Shown one piece after another: positions 15,617 through 23,937 of a stretch of 47,323 nt of DNA. This stretch comes from an uncultured Spirochaetales bacterium (lineage in GTDB: Bacteria > Spirochaetota > Spirochaetia > Sphaerochaetales > Sphaerochaetaceae). The stretch's first letter is position 1. The number at the start of each line of letters is the position of its first letter. The notes under the pieces are model-generated. The model had not been told where the DNA came from and ran no database searches. It was given only the letters and a program-made list of their open reading frames with translations. The position numbers and the translations under genes are program-made. The DNA lies in assembly GCA_949293335.1 (NCBI GenBank), contig CASFDA010000010.1, positions 66,567 to 113,889 on the forward strand, in the 5' to 3' direction.

Positions 15617-17062
15617 TCAGAGACTGTCTTTGAAGTCCTCTCTGAATGCCTTGACAAGCTTATCCTGCCACGGAGAGGTCTCTTCGAGCCTGCCGAAGAA
15701 GAATCTGAGGGAGGATGGTTCCTCAACGAATCTCAATCCACCGACGATGTCTCTGTGGTCATATAGCCATTTGATCCTGTCAACTGCATACTTTACTTGG
15801 GAAAGAGTGAATACCCTTCTTGGAAGCGCGAGGCGCAGAAGTTCTACACTGGCAAGATGCTCTGATCCGTCTTCTTCCCTCTGTTCGGATATCGTTCCTC
15901 TTTCCATTCCACGTATCCCGCCTGCGATGTAGAGAGCCGCGGCAAGGGCACCTGCCGGGTATTCTTCCTGCCTGACATGAGGGATGAACCTTGATGCGTC
16001 AAGATGGCAACCGAGTCCTCCTGCCGGTGTCACGACAGGAACGCCCAGCTTCACAAGTTCATCTGTCATGTATTTTATGAATAGCGGTCCCTGTGAAATC
16101 ACGCTCTCGTCCATGGTCTCGTCAAGGCCTACCGTCATGGCCTCCATCTCCCTCACGCTCATTCCTCCGTATGTGAGGAAGCCTTCGAACATAGGAACAA
16201 GCTCCCTCATCTTCAGATAGAGGTTCCTGTCATGGAGAGAGATTCCGCCACCGCGCGCGAAGCCCAGCTTCCTCGCGGAGAAGTAGATGATGTCCATCTT
16301 CTCTGCAATTTTCTTTGTTATGTCCTTTATCGAAAGACCCTTTGCGCTCTCTTCCCTGGTCTTGATGAAGTAGAGGTTGTCCTGCAGCAGGCTTGCATCC
16401 AGTACGACAAGCTTTTTGTATTTGTGGGCAATATCTGCAACAGAGATGATGTTCTCAAGGGAAAGGGGCTGTCCTCCAATGAGATTGGTTCCAGCTTCGA
16501 TCCTGACAAAAGGAATCCTCTTTCCCTCTTTCTTCATCAGATCTTCAAGCTTCTCGAGATCAAAGTTCCCTTTGAACGGGTTGTCGCTTGTAAGGCGCAC
16601 CCCCTCGTCCGTAATCAGTTCCACGACAGAACCCCCGAGCCTGGTTATATGTGCCTTGGTAGTCGTGAAGTGGTAGTTCATCGGGATTATCGAACCTTTT
16701 TCGACGAATGTCATTGCGAGTATGTTCTCTGCAGCTCTGCCCTGATGGGAGGGGAGGAAGTATTTTGTTCCGAATATCTCTTCCAGTTTGTTTTCCAGGC
16801 GCGTGAATGTCGCACTTCCTGCGTAACTGTCATCTGCAATCATCATTGCGGCAAGCTGTCTGTCGCTCATTGCGTTTACTCCGCTGTCTGTGAGCATGTC
16901 AAGGAAGATATCCTTGTTCTTGAGCAGGAACGTATTGTTCCCTGCTTCCCTTATCGCTTCGGCCCTTCTCTCGACAGGAACCAGATCAAGCTTCTGCACT
17001 ATCCTGACTTTGTGCAGTTCGAGAGGGATGTCCTCTCCTGTATAGAATGAAATATCCGCCAT
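15617..17062 (-). CDS. tpl: Tyrosine phenol-lyase-like PLP beta-eliminating lyase
   Basis: A fold type I PLP enzyme of the tryptophanase/tyrosine phenol-lyase family with 481 residues. These lyases split tyrosine to phenol, pyruvate and ammonia (or tryptophan to indole). Visible landmarks are HQGRAAE (106-112, PLP phosphate Arg), SYAGS with Tyr80, FTTT (132-135), Asp222, Lys265 in SARK (PLP lysine) and GMERG (385-389). Arg388 in MERG and LRFF at 452-455 match tyrosine phenol-lyase; tryptophanase has a hydrophobic residue and LRHF there. One oddity: the family Arg three residues after the PLP aspartate (DATR/DSAR) is Leu225 here (DASL). Substrate is therefore not certain. The start follows GGGAGGAACT. 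No permease or leader peptide (TnaC) is present. Confidence 0.82.
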   Translation of the reverse strand: MADISFYTGEDIPLELHKVRIVQKLDLVPVERRAEAIREAGNNTFLLKNKDIFLDMLTDSGVNAMSDRQLAAMMIADDSYAGSATFTRLENKLEEIFGTKYFLPSHQGRAAENILAMTFVEKGSIIPMNYHFTTTKAHITRLGGSVVELITDEGVRLTSDNPFKGNFDLEKLEDLMKKEGKRIPFVRIEAGTNLIGGQPLSLENIISVADIAHKYKKLVVLDASLLQDNLYFIKTREESAKGLSIKDITKKIAEKMDIIYFSARKLGFARGGGISLHDRNLYLKMRELVPMFEGFLTYGGMSVREMEAMTVGLDETMDESVISQGPLFIKYMTDELVKLGVPVVTPAGGLGCHLDASRFIPHVRQEEYPAGALAAALYIAGGIRGMERGTISEQREEDGSEHLASVELLRLALPRRVFTLSQVKYAVDRIKWLYDHRDIVGGLRFVEEPSSLRFFFGRLEETSPWQDKLVKAFREDFKDSL

Positions 17063-17246
17063 AGTTCCTCCCTTTTTATTCTTTTAGTTTCATCAGCTGT
17101 CTTTTCCAAGTCAAACAAATGTTTTCTTTTTTTTCTCAAGTGTTTGCTGTGTTATGTCAGGGACGGCAAATTTAAGTTCTTTAAGAAAAAAGTTTTAGAA
17201 AAGTTTACAGGTACTTCAAATTGTTTTCCATTTCTGATTGAATACT

Positions 17247-17813
17247 ATGCTTGTGAGATTAATTAGCCATATCATCATAGCCAAACATCTGGCAAAAGTG
17301 CTCGGAATGCGAGGAATAGAGAGGTATACATTCATCTTCGGTTCAATAGAACCGGATGTTGCCATGTTTACTTATCTTCGAGGGCTTTCGAAGGGCAGGG
17401 GAGTCAATGGTCATAGATTTGACAATGTCTACCAGTGCATTCCAAAGTTGTTCCGTCTTACGGAAAAGAGTCAGAGGGCCCTCTCTTATGCATACAGGCT
17501 CGGGCGGCTATGCCATTATGTGATCGATTCTTTCACTTTCCCGCACAATACATGTTTTTCGGGAACCCTTTCCGAACACATGATTTATGAGAGGAAGCTC
17601 CATAACTACCTTGTCTCGAACATAGACAGGATACTCCGTGCCGCTAACGGTGTATTCATCTTCTCCCCGTCAAGGTTCACATCATTCCACGATGAATATC
17701 TGACATTGGAACATGATCCTGAAAGCGATGCCCACTTTGCCCTCATTGCATCTCTCTCTGCGGCTTTGTCATTCAGGGGAGAGGCGAGTCTTTTGCACAG
17801 GGTTGCCAACTGA
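17247..17813 (+). CDS. Zinc-dependent phospholipase C-like protein
   Basis: A protein of 188 residues (ATG 17247; a TTG three codons upstream is possible). The His/Asp/Glu pattern of the zinc-dependent phospholipase C / S1-P1 nuclease fold is visible: an N-terminal SHIIIAKHLA helix, GSIEPDV, GHRFDN, then LGRLCHYVIDSFTFPHN (the HxxxD helix) and EHMIYE. Members bind two or three zinc ions and cleave phosphoesters. There is no signal peptide, which is unusual for secreted phospholipases and suggests a cytoplasmic role, as in other uncharacterised relatives. No clear ribosome binding site precedes either start. Its stop is 1 base from the stop of the convergent membrane protein gene. Confidence 0.75.
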   Translation: MLVRLISHIIIAKHLAKVLGMRGIERYTFIFGSIEPDVAMFTYLRGLSKGRGVNGHRFDNVYQCIPKLFRLTEKSQRALSYAYRLGRLCHYVIDSFTFPHNTCFSGTLSEHMIYERKLHNYLVSNIDRILRAANGVFIFSPSRFTSFHDEYLTLEHDPESDAHFALIASLSAALSFRGEASLLHRVAN

Positions 17814-17814
17814 G

Positions 17815-18360
17815 TCAGAAAGCATATCCGACAGCAAGCGATACTCCCCACCTGATCCTTTTCTCATTGAGATTCATAATTGAGTAGTTGTCAGGCTCTA
17901 TTATCGTGAACGGAAGGATGTTGTATCCAAGAAATCCATTCAGATTCAGACTCAGATGATTGCTTACGATCACCTCCATGTTCATGGCAGCCGCAAGTGT
18001 GAATACATTGATGTAGGTCTTGCTGCTTTCACTCTCTTCTGGCGTGAAAGTATATATCAATCCTCCTCCGAGCCTGAAATTGAACACACCTCCAATTCCC
18101 AGTCTGTAATAGTTGAGGAAGTCTACTTCCAGTCCAGTGTTTCCATCCGTGACATTGAAAAATGCGCCTGCTCCAAGTCCCAGTGAGTATGATCCCAGGT
18201 CAAGCATCAGATTTGCCTTGAGCGGGATGTTGTGCTTCGCGCTATTTTCCGTATTCTCGAGGTTGAGATCCTGTATGTATCCGCTTTCAAGTGTAATGTT
18301 CGATGCGTAGATCGACATCGAAAGTAATATAACCAGAAGTGTGAGCAGTGTTTTTTTCAT
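17815..18360 (-). CDS. Small outer-membrane beta-barrel-like protein
   Basis: A 181-residue exported protein. Residues 1-19 are a clear signal peptide (MKKTLLTLLVILLSMSIYA). The mature part alternates polar and hydrophobic residues in short stretches with many Gly, Tyr and Asn (YSLGLGAGAFF, YYRLGIGGVFNFRLGGGL), and it ends in a terminal Phe (LAVGYAF). These are the hallmarks of a porin-like barrel of about eight strands inserted by BamA. Function is unknown; small spirochaetal outer membrane proteins of this sort are common and poorly conserved. GAGGT precedes the ATG. It is a single-gene unit, divergent from livJ. Confidence 0.75.
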   Translation of the reverse strand: MKKTLLTLLVILLSMSIYASNITLESGYIQDLNLENTENSAKHNIPLKANLMLDLGSYSLGLGAGAFFNVTDGNTGLEVDFLNYYRLGIGGVFNFRLGGGLIYTFTPEESESSKTYINVFTLAAAMNMEVIVSNHLSLNLNGFLGYNILPFTIIEPDNYSIMNLNEKRIRWGVSLAVGYAF

Positions 18361-18554
18361 TTGTACCTCATTTCAGATGATATCATCGCAGGTGAAAATA
18401 AGTGAACTTCAAAAGAATGCAAAGGGAAACTTGAATCATCAGAGTCTTCCCAATCGGATGCTGTTCAAGTGAGAAGTTCCACTTTTTTCTTTTTCTATCT
18501 TTTTCTTTACTTTAAAGTTAAATCATTCTTTGTGAAATTTTTGTAGAATGTTAG

Positions 18555-18583
18555 TTGAATATTTATTCACTTTTATGTATAAG
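18555..18583 (+). promoter_or_regulatory. Candidate promoter of the liv operon
   Basis: TTGAAT (18555-18560) and TATAAG (18578-18583) are 17 bases apart and 38 bases before the livJ start codon. A 10-base palindrome ACTTTAAAGT sits about 40 bases upstream of the -35 hexamer and could be an operator. Confidence 0.6.
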
Positions 18584-18621
18584 TACAGCATTAAACTGCT
18601 TTTTCCTATTCGGAGGTTGTT

Positions 18622-19794
18622 ATGAGAGGAAAGAAAATTTTCATGGTCTTGGCAGTTCTTGCAGTCTGCTTTGCCGCATTTGCAGGCGGTAGCGCTGACA
18701 GCGGAAGCGATACTTACAAGATCGGTTTCATCGGACCACTCACCGGAGATAACGCCAACTACGGAATCAGGTGTTCCAATGCAGCCCGACTTGCTATCGA
18801 TGAAATCAATGCCAATGGTGGTGTTAATGGCCATCAGCTAGTCCTTATTGCCGAAGACAGCCAGGGAACTGTCGAGAGAGCAATTGCAGCATATGAGAAG
18901 CTGGCATATTCAGATAACGTATGCGCGATTATCGGACCTGTTTTCACCTCTCCTGCACTAGCAGTAGGCCAGAGGTGCTGTGAAGATGGCATTGTCATGA
19001 TCACTCCAAGTGCAACACACAAGGATGTTACAGCAGCTGGCGAGTATATATTCAGGACTGTTCCTTCCGATGCTCTCCAGTCAGAGGTCGCAGCTCATTA
19101 CTTCTATGAGGTACTTGGCTACAGGAACATCGCGACTATCTACGCTATGAATGACTATTCCCAGGGTCTTGCACAGGGTCTTGTCGATTACTTCACACCA
19201 CTTGGCGGAAATGTCGTGGACGAGCAGACATTCATGGTTGGAGACAGGGACTTCCGCACACAGCTTACTGCTATCCGTTCCCTTGATCCTCAGCCAGATG
19301 CAGTCTATATGCCTGACTACACAGTAGAGATGGCACAGATCCTCGAGCAGAGAGCCCAGCTCGGAATCGATCTTCCGTTCCTCTCTTCAGATGGATTCAG
19401 CGATCCTGAGATCTATAATCTCGCAGGTGACTATACAAACGGTGTTATCTATGTAGGTCCAGCACAGGCCCAGACTTCAGAGAAGTACAGCAACTTCCTT
19501 GCTAACTATGCTGCTGCTTACAATGAAGATACTCCAGACTCTTTCAGCACAAACAGCTATGATGCGACATACATCATCGCTGAGGCTATCGAGAGGGCAG
19601 GATCTGCCGATAGAGCGGCTATCCGCGATGAAGTTGCAGCCACAAAGGATTTTGAGGGTGCAAATGGAACCATCAACTTCGCACCGAACGGTGACCTTGT
19701 CGCAAGTCAGGGTGTCTACGAAGTTGTAGATCAGACACCAGTTTATCTTGGTGCATTCCAGGTTCAGGACGGCCATATCGTTAAAGTAGATTAA
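18622..19794 (+). CDS. livJ: Branched-chain amino-acid ABC transporter, periplasmic binding protein
   Basis: A 390-residue type I periplasmic binding protein of the Leu/Ile/Val-binding family. A signal peptide covers residues 1-21 (cleavage after AFA likely). A spirochaetal lipobox reading (LAVC, Cys16) is possible but less good, because Val precedes the Cys and the mature end would be hydrophobic. The mature protein opens with YKIGFIGPLTGDNANYG, the typical LivJ start, and has GGVNGHQ and the ligand-region SATHKD and DGFSDPE. It captures an amino acid in the periplasm and delivers it to LivHM. It leads the operon, with CGGAGG before the ATG, and is separated from livH by a strong hairpin that probably gives it excess expression. 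Confidence 0.93.
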   Translation: MRGKKIFMVLAVLAVCFAAFAGGSADSGSDTYKIGFIGPLTGDNANYGIRCSNAARLAIDEINANGGVNGHQLVLIAEDSQGTVERAIAAYEKLAYSDNVCAIIGPVFTSPALAVGQRCCEDGIVMITPSATHKDVTAAGEYIFRTVPSDALQSEVAAHYFYEVLGYRNIATIYAMNDYSQGLAQGLVDYFTPLGGNVVDEQTFMVGDRDFRTQLTAIRSLDPQPDAVYMPDYTVEMAQILEQRAQLGIDLPFLSSDGFSDPEIYNLAGDYTNGVIYVGPAQAQTSEKYSNFLANYAAAYNEDTPDSFSTNSYDATYIIAEAIERAGSADRAAIRDEVAATKDFEGANGTINFAPNGDLVASQGVYEVVDQTPVYLGAFQVQDGHIVKVD

Positions 19795-19813
19795 TCGCTT
19801 TTCGATTTCAATG

Positions 19814-19853
19814 ATGAAATCTGCTGGGAAGAGGACTTCCCGGCAGATTCATT
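19814..19853 (+). promoter_or_regulatory. Strong hairpin between livJ and livH (mRNA processing/attenuation)
   Basis: ATGA-AATCTGCTGGGAAG pairs with CTTCCCGGCAGATT-CAT around an AGGA loop: about 17 pairs with one wobble and a one-base bulge. No T-run follows, so full termination is unlikely. Such hairpins after binding-protein genes usually protect the upstream mRNA or partly attenuate the permease genes. Confidence 0.7.
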
Positions 19854-19884
19854 TGTATATTCTAAGTATTACCGGAGGAATCTG

Positions 19885-20805
19885 GTGAGCACACTGATTC
19901 TTTATCTGCAGTACATCGTCAATGGAATAACGCTCGGGGCCATATATGCCCTTATCGCGCTTGGCTATACAATGGTGTACGGTATCCTTAAGTTCATTAA
20001 CTTTGCGCACGGCGACATCCTGATGGTTGGAGCCTATGTCGGTCTCCTTATCTTCCAGGCTCTTATGGGAGACGCGCCAAGTCCTTTCTGGCTCATGACT
20101 TCATTTCTGATTGCCATGCTGCTGAGCGCAGTGCTATGTGCGATCCTCGGAATGCTGATAGAGCGGGTGGCATACAAGCCGCTGAGAAATGCCAACAGGC
20201 TTGCCCCTCTTCTTTCTGCAATCGGAGTGTCATTCATACTCTCAAACGGAGCTGCCTGGATCTTCGGAACGCAGTCAAGGCGTTTTCCTTATCCGTTTGT
20301 AAATACACCTACAAGCATCTTCGGAATCACGATCACGCCGCATCAGATACTTATCGTCGTAGTGGCTGTAGTGATGATGGTTGCCCTTACTCTCTTTGTG
20401 AACAGGACAAGGATGGGCAAGGCAATGAGGGCAACGAGTCTTGACCAGCCCACAAGTGAACTTATGGGAATAGATGTCAACAAGGTCATTTCCCTTACAT
20501 TCGCAATTGGTTCTGCACTTGCTGCAATTGGAGGTATCCTCGCCGCTTTTGATTTCCGTGTCTATCCGTCAATGGGTACGATGACAGGACTCAAGGCGTT
20601 CGTTGCAGCAGTAATCGGTGGAATTGGAAATATACAGGGAGCTATGTTCGGCGGTATCCTTCTTGGCCTTCTTGAGTCTGTAGGAGCTCCTCTTTTGCAT
20701 ATTCCGTCAGCGCTGAAGGATACGATTGCGTTCGTTATCCTGATCATAATCCTTCTGGTCAAACCAGATGGCATACTCGGCAAGAACGAGAGGGAGAAGG
20801 TCTGA
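19885..20805 (+). CDS. livH: Branched-chain amino-acid ABC transporter permease LivH
   Basis: A 306-residue inner-membrane permease with about eight helices. The N-terminus shows NGITLGAIYALIALGYTMVYG, the hallmark of LivH, followed by FAHGDILM. The central loop has the EAA-like region around SLDQPTSELMGIDVNK that contacts the ATPases. It forms the transport channel with LivM. The GTG start at 19885 is fixed by GGAGG (19874-19878). The stop overlaps the livM ATG by one base (TGATG), so the two permeases are translationally coupled. Confidence 0.95.
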   Translation: MSTLILYLQYIVNGITLGAIYALIALGYTMVYGILKFINFAHGDILMVGAYVGLLIFQALMGDAPSPFWLMTSFLIAMLLSAVLCAILGMLIERVAYKPLRNANRLAPLLSAIGVSFILSNGAAWIFGTQSRRFPYPFVNTPTSIFGITITPHQILIVVVAVVMMVALTLFVNRTRMGKAMRATSLDQPTSELMGIDVNKVISLTFAIGSALAAIGGILAAFDFRVYPSMGTMTGLKAFVAAVIGGIGNIQGAMFGGILLGLLESVGAPLLHIPSALKDTIAFVILIIILLVKPDGILGKNEREKV

Positions 20806-21707
20806 TGCTGAATTTTTTCCAACTTATCATAATATACGCAGGCATATATGCACTGATGGCTATCGGACAGAACTGCATCACCGGATATACGGGAATGCTT
20901 AGTCTCTGTCATGCAGGTTTTTTCTGCATCGGAAGTTACGTTACGGCCATAATGTGCAAGACTTTCGGTTTTTCTTTCTGGCTTACTCTCCCGGTGGCTG
21001 CAATTCTCGCGGGGTTTGTCGGATTTCTTATTGGTGTTCCTACCCTCAGGCTCAAGGGGGACTATCTCTGTATCGCTACCTTGGGCCTTGGTGAGATCAT
21101 CAGGAATATTGCCACCAATCTAAATCCTGTCGGTTATCAGTCGATACCACGTGCGACGCTGTTTGGATATCAGTTTTCCGCTCGTGGAAAACTGCAGTTC
21201 ATCCTTCTGGTATGGGTCTTCGTATTGCTTTTCTATTTCCTTTTCCAGAGGCTTGCACATTCAAGGATCGGAAGGGCCCTTACTGCAATCAGGGAAGATG
21301 AGATTGCGGCTGTGAGCAATGGCATCGATGTCACGAAATACAAGATCGGTTCGTTTACTGTAGGTGCTGCTGTTGGTGGTGTTGCCGGATGTTTCATGGC
21401 AGCTTATACAGCGACAGTAAATCCAGGGACATTCACGTTCATGGTATCTGTCATGGTACTCTGCATGGTCGTTCTTGGTGGAATGGGAAATGGAGTAGGC
21501 GTTATTCTCGGGGCATTCATAATCCAGTTCATCTCGTATTTCCCGCAGCTTTTCAATCTTACGAGCATAATTCCAGCTCAGGCCCAGCAGATCCTCTACG
21601 GCCTCATTCTTGTTGTCATGATGATCTGGAGACCTCAGGGATTGCTCGGAAGGGATAAATTCCGTTACGGAGCCGAGAAGAAAAGGAAGAAGGGAGGTGC
21701 GGTGTGA
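20805..21707 (+). CDS. livM: Branched-chain amino-acid ABC transporter permease LivM
   Basis: A 300-residue permease, the partner of LivH. The typical LivM pattern is present: IYALMAIGQNCITGYTGMLSLCHAGFFCIGSY near the N-terminus, RLKGDYLCIATLGLGEIIRN in the middle and an IREDEIAAVSNGIDVTKYK coupling loop. The C-terminus GLLGRDKFRYGAEKKRKK is basic and cytoplasmic. The ATG overlaps the livH stop, and its own stop overlaps the GTG start of livG by three bases (GTGA). Confidence 0.95.
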   Translation: MLNFFQLIIIYAGIYALMAIGQNCITGYTGMLSLCHAGFFCIGSYVTAIMCKTFGFSFWLTLPVAAILAGFVGFLIGVPTLRLKGDYLCIATLGLGEIIRNIATNLNPVGYQSIPRATLFGYQFSARGKLQFILLVWVFVLLFYFLFQRLAHSRIGRALTAIREDEIAAVSNGIDVTKYKIGSFTVGAAVGGVAGCFMAAYTATVNPGTFTFMVSVMVLCMVVLGGMGNGVGVILGAFIIQFISYFPQLFNLTSIIPAQAQQILYGLILVVMMIWRPQGLLGRDKFRYGAEKKRKKGGAV

Positions 21708-22486
21708 GAATTCTTGAAACTGTACATCTTTCCAAGATCTTCGGTGGTGTTGTTGCTGTAAACGATGTGGATTTCGTAGTTGAAAAGGGGCTTGTGAACG
21801 GACTTATCGGTCCTAATGGAGCGGGGAAGACCACGCTTTTTAATCAGATTACCGGAATGGATAAGCCGACAAAGGGACAGATCCTCTTCAATGGAAATGA
21901 TATTACAGGCCTTCCCGCATGGAAGATCAGTAGACTTGGTATTGCCCGTACTTTCCAGAACATAAGGCTCTACAAGGAGCTTACTGTAGTCGAGAACGTG
22001 ATGATGGGGCTCCATTTCAAGGTTGGTTCAGATCCTTTCAAAGGACGATTTGTCCAGATGCTCAAGAGCTATGTGAACGCTCCTAAGGAAAATAGGGAAG
22101 TTTACAACAAGGCAATGGAATGGCTTTCCTTCTTCGGCCTCGAGAAAGATGCCCAGGAATTTGCGGGAAGCCTTCCTTATGGAAACCAGAGGGAGCTTGA
22201 GATTGCAAGAGCACTGGCATCGGGACCTTCCCTTTTGTTTCTTGATGAGCCTGCAGCGGGCATGAACCCTGCAGAGACAGACCATCTGATGGAGACAGTC
22301 GAGAGGATCCGCAAGCTTGGGGTCACGATCGTCCTGATCGAGCATGACATGAAGCTTGTAATGAACATCTGCGACCAGATCACTGTATTGAGTTTCGGAC
22401 AGAAGATCGCACAGGGAACGCCTGAGGAGATCAGGCATGATCCAGCTGTCATAGAAGCATATCTCGGTGCCCCGGAGGAGGAATGA
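21704..22486 (+). CDS. livG: Branched-chain amino-acid ABC transporter ATPase LivG
   Basis: A 260-residue nucleotide-binding subunit. Walker A GPNGAGKTT is at 36-44; the LivG-type RTFQNIRLYKELTVVENV Q-loop region, a signature-like LPYGNQRELEIARAL and Walker B LLFLDEPAAGMNP follow. The classical LSGGQ is replaced by LPYGNQ, which is normal for LivG. It powers LivHM together with LivF. The GTG start lies within the livM stop and follows GGGAGG. The protein ends with a short C-terminal extension typical of Liv ATPases (EAYLG). Confidence 0.95.
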   Translation: MRILETVHLSKIFGGVVAVNDVDFVVEKGLVNGLIGPNGAGKTTLFNQITGMDKPTKGQILFNGNDITGLPAWKISRLGIARTFQNIRLYKELTVVENVMMGLHFKVGSDPFKGRFVQMLKSYVNAPKENREVYNKAMEWLSFFGLEKDAQEFAGSLPYGNQRELEIARALASGPSLLFLDEPAAGMNPAETDHLMETVERIRKLGVTIVLIEHDMKLVMNICDQITVLSFGQKIAQGTPEEIRHDPAVIEAYLGAPEEE

Positions 22487-22487
22487 G

Positions 22488-23228
22488 ATGAGTGAGATGT
22501 TGAAGATAGATAATATCGCAGTCAGCTATGGAAGCATCGAAGCCCTCCACGGTGTATCGATGAGCGTTGAAGAGGGGGCGATCGTTTCTCTCATCGGAGC
22601 TAACGGAGCGGGAAAGAGCACTCTTCTCAAAGCCATAGTGGGGCAGGTTCCGCTTACACGGGGATCCGTCACTTTCGCCTCTGAGGAAATCTGCAAAGGA
22701 AAGCATTCCAAAGGGCATTCTCTTCCGACACATGAGATTGCAAAGAAGGGGATTGCTCTTGTTCCTGAGGGCCGTCATGTCTTTGCGGATATGACAGTTG
22801 AGGAAAACCTGGACATGGGGGCATTCCTTGTCAGGGATCCTGCTGTTATTTCCCGCAAGAAGGAGGAAATGTTTGACTTTTTCCCGATTCTCGGAACAAG
22901 GAGAAAGCAGAAGACGAGATCTCTTTCAGGCGGTGAGCAGCAGATGATGGCGATTGCAAGGGCTCTGATGAGTTCTCCCCGCCTCCTCCTTCTCGATGAG
23001 CCTGGCCTTGGTCTTGCTCCTCTCATCGTCCAGGATATCTTCCACAAGATCAGGAAGATAAATGAAGATGAGAAGGTCACTGTATTCCTTGTGGAGCAGA
23101 ATGCAAATATGGCGCTCAAGAATTCGACGGTGGGGTATGTCATGGAGAATGGTTCCATTGTGCTCTCTGCTCCAAGTTCTGAGTTGCTGGTGAACGAGAA
23201 AGTCAAGAAGGCATATCTTGGTACCTGA
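22488..23228 (+). CDS. livF: Branched-chain amino-acid ABC transporter ATPase LivF
   Basis: A 246-residue nucleotide-binding subunit. The ATG at 22488 was chosen because AGGAGG (22476-22481) precedes it at 6 bases and the protein then aligns with LivF. A GTG seven codons upstream lacks support. Walker A is GANGAGKST at 37-45; the signature LSGGEQQM and Walker B LLLLDEPGLGLAPL follow, and the conserved LVPEGRHVF is present. It has an insert of about 12 residues near 65-75 (KGKHSKGH) before the Q-loop region. It forms the ATPase heterodimer with LivG. Confidence 0.95.
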   Translation: MSEMLKIDNIAVSYGSIEALHGVSMSVEEGAIVSLIGANGAGKSTLLKAIVGQVPLTRGSVTFASEEICKGKHSKGHSLPTHEIAKKGIALVPEGRHVFADMTVEENLDMGAFLVRDPAVISRKKEEMFDFFPILGTRRKQKTRSLSGGEQQMMAIARALMSSPRLLLLDEPGLGLAPLIVQDIFHKIRKINEDEKVTVFLVEQNANMALKNSTVGYVMENGSIVLSAPSSELLVNEKVKKAYLGT

Positions 23229-23285
23229 TTGTTTTTTCTCCACAAATGAAAACTATCAAGATAGAATTGTATCTGGAGGAAGATA

Positions 23286-23930
23286 ATGACAGTTGAATAT
23301 AGAATGACGCTCAATCCGGTGACGATCAATCCGGAAGCAAGTGTTGTAGAGGCTTCTACTCTGATGAAGAAGGAGAAGGTGCATCGCCTTCCTGTCCTCG
23401 ACAGCGACAAGAAACTTGTGGGGGTTATTTCAGAGAAGGACATTCTTTTTGCAACTCCTTCTCCTGCTTCAAGCCTTTCGATACATGAGATGGCATACCT
23501 TCTTGCGAAGCTCACAGTAGGATCTCTGATGACAAAAGATCCCGTGACAATCACAAAGGATGTTCCAGTGGAGGAGGCTGCTAGGATCATGGTTGATCAG
23601 GATCTTTCCTGCCTTCCTGTAGTGGATGATGGCACTCTTGTAGGAATTGTCTCCAAGAGTGATCTTTTCAAGATCCTCATCGAGCTTTTCGGAGCACGGA
23701 GCATGGGTGTTAGGGTAACGTTCTACCTCGACGAGAAGAAAGGTCAGATTTCGAATATTTCGAAAGCCCTTTCCGAGAACGATCTCGATATTATTGCTTT
23801 CGGGACTTTCATGGGAACAAACCCATCAAACAGGCTTTGTACGATGAAGGTTGACTCAACAGACATGGAAAAAGTCCTCTCTATTCTGAAGCCTTTCGTG
23901 AAATCGATCGAGGACATCAGGGTTTCTTGA
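23286..23930 (+). CDS. CBS-pair protein with C-terminal ACT-like domain (AcuB-like)
   Basis: A 214-residue soluble regulator-type protein. CBS repeat 1 spans about residues 1-60 (RMTLNPVTINPEASVVEA, LVGVISEKDI) and repeat 2 about 77-132 (LMTKDPVTITKDVPVEEA, LVGIVSKSDL). Together they form a Bateman module that usually binds adenine nucleotides. Residues 140-214 resemble an ACT domain (RVTFYLDEKKGQISNISKAL), which usually binds amino acids. AcuB-like proteins share this layout. It lies 57 bases after livF with its own GGAGGAAG ribosome binding site, so it may be the last gene of the liv operon. A role in sensing imported branched-chain amino acids is inference. Confidence 0.8.
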   Translation: MTVEYRMTLNPVTINPEASVVEASTLMKKEKVHRLPVLDSDKKLVGVISEKDILFATPSPASSLSIHEMAYLLAKLTVGSLMTKDPVTITKDVPVEEAARIMVDQDLSCLPVVDDGTLVGIVSKSDLFKILIELFGARSMGVRVTFYLDEKKGQISNISKALSENDLDIIAFGTFMGTNPSNRLCTMKVDSTDMEKVLSILKPFVKSIEDIRVS

Positions 23931-23937
23931 ATTTTAT

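Noticed and set aside
16232-17050. 272-residue plus-strand frame antisense to the lyase gene
   Set aside because: The opposite strand encodes a conserved PLP enzyme. The frame is Cys- and His-rich noise.
15617-17062. Calling the lyase a tryptophanase
   Set aside because: MERG and LRFF match tyrosine phenol-lyase; tryptophanase has a non-Arg residue and LRHF there. No TnaC-like leader or tryptophan permease is nearby.
18622-19794. LivJ as a lipoprotein
   Set aside because: Cys16 is preceded by Val and followed by a hydrophobic stretch. Cleavage by signal peptidase I after AFA looks better.
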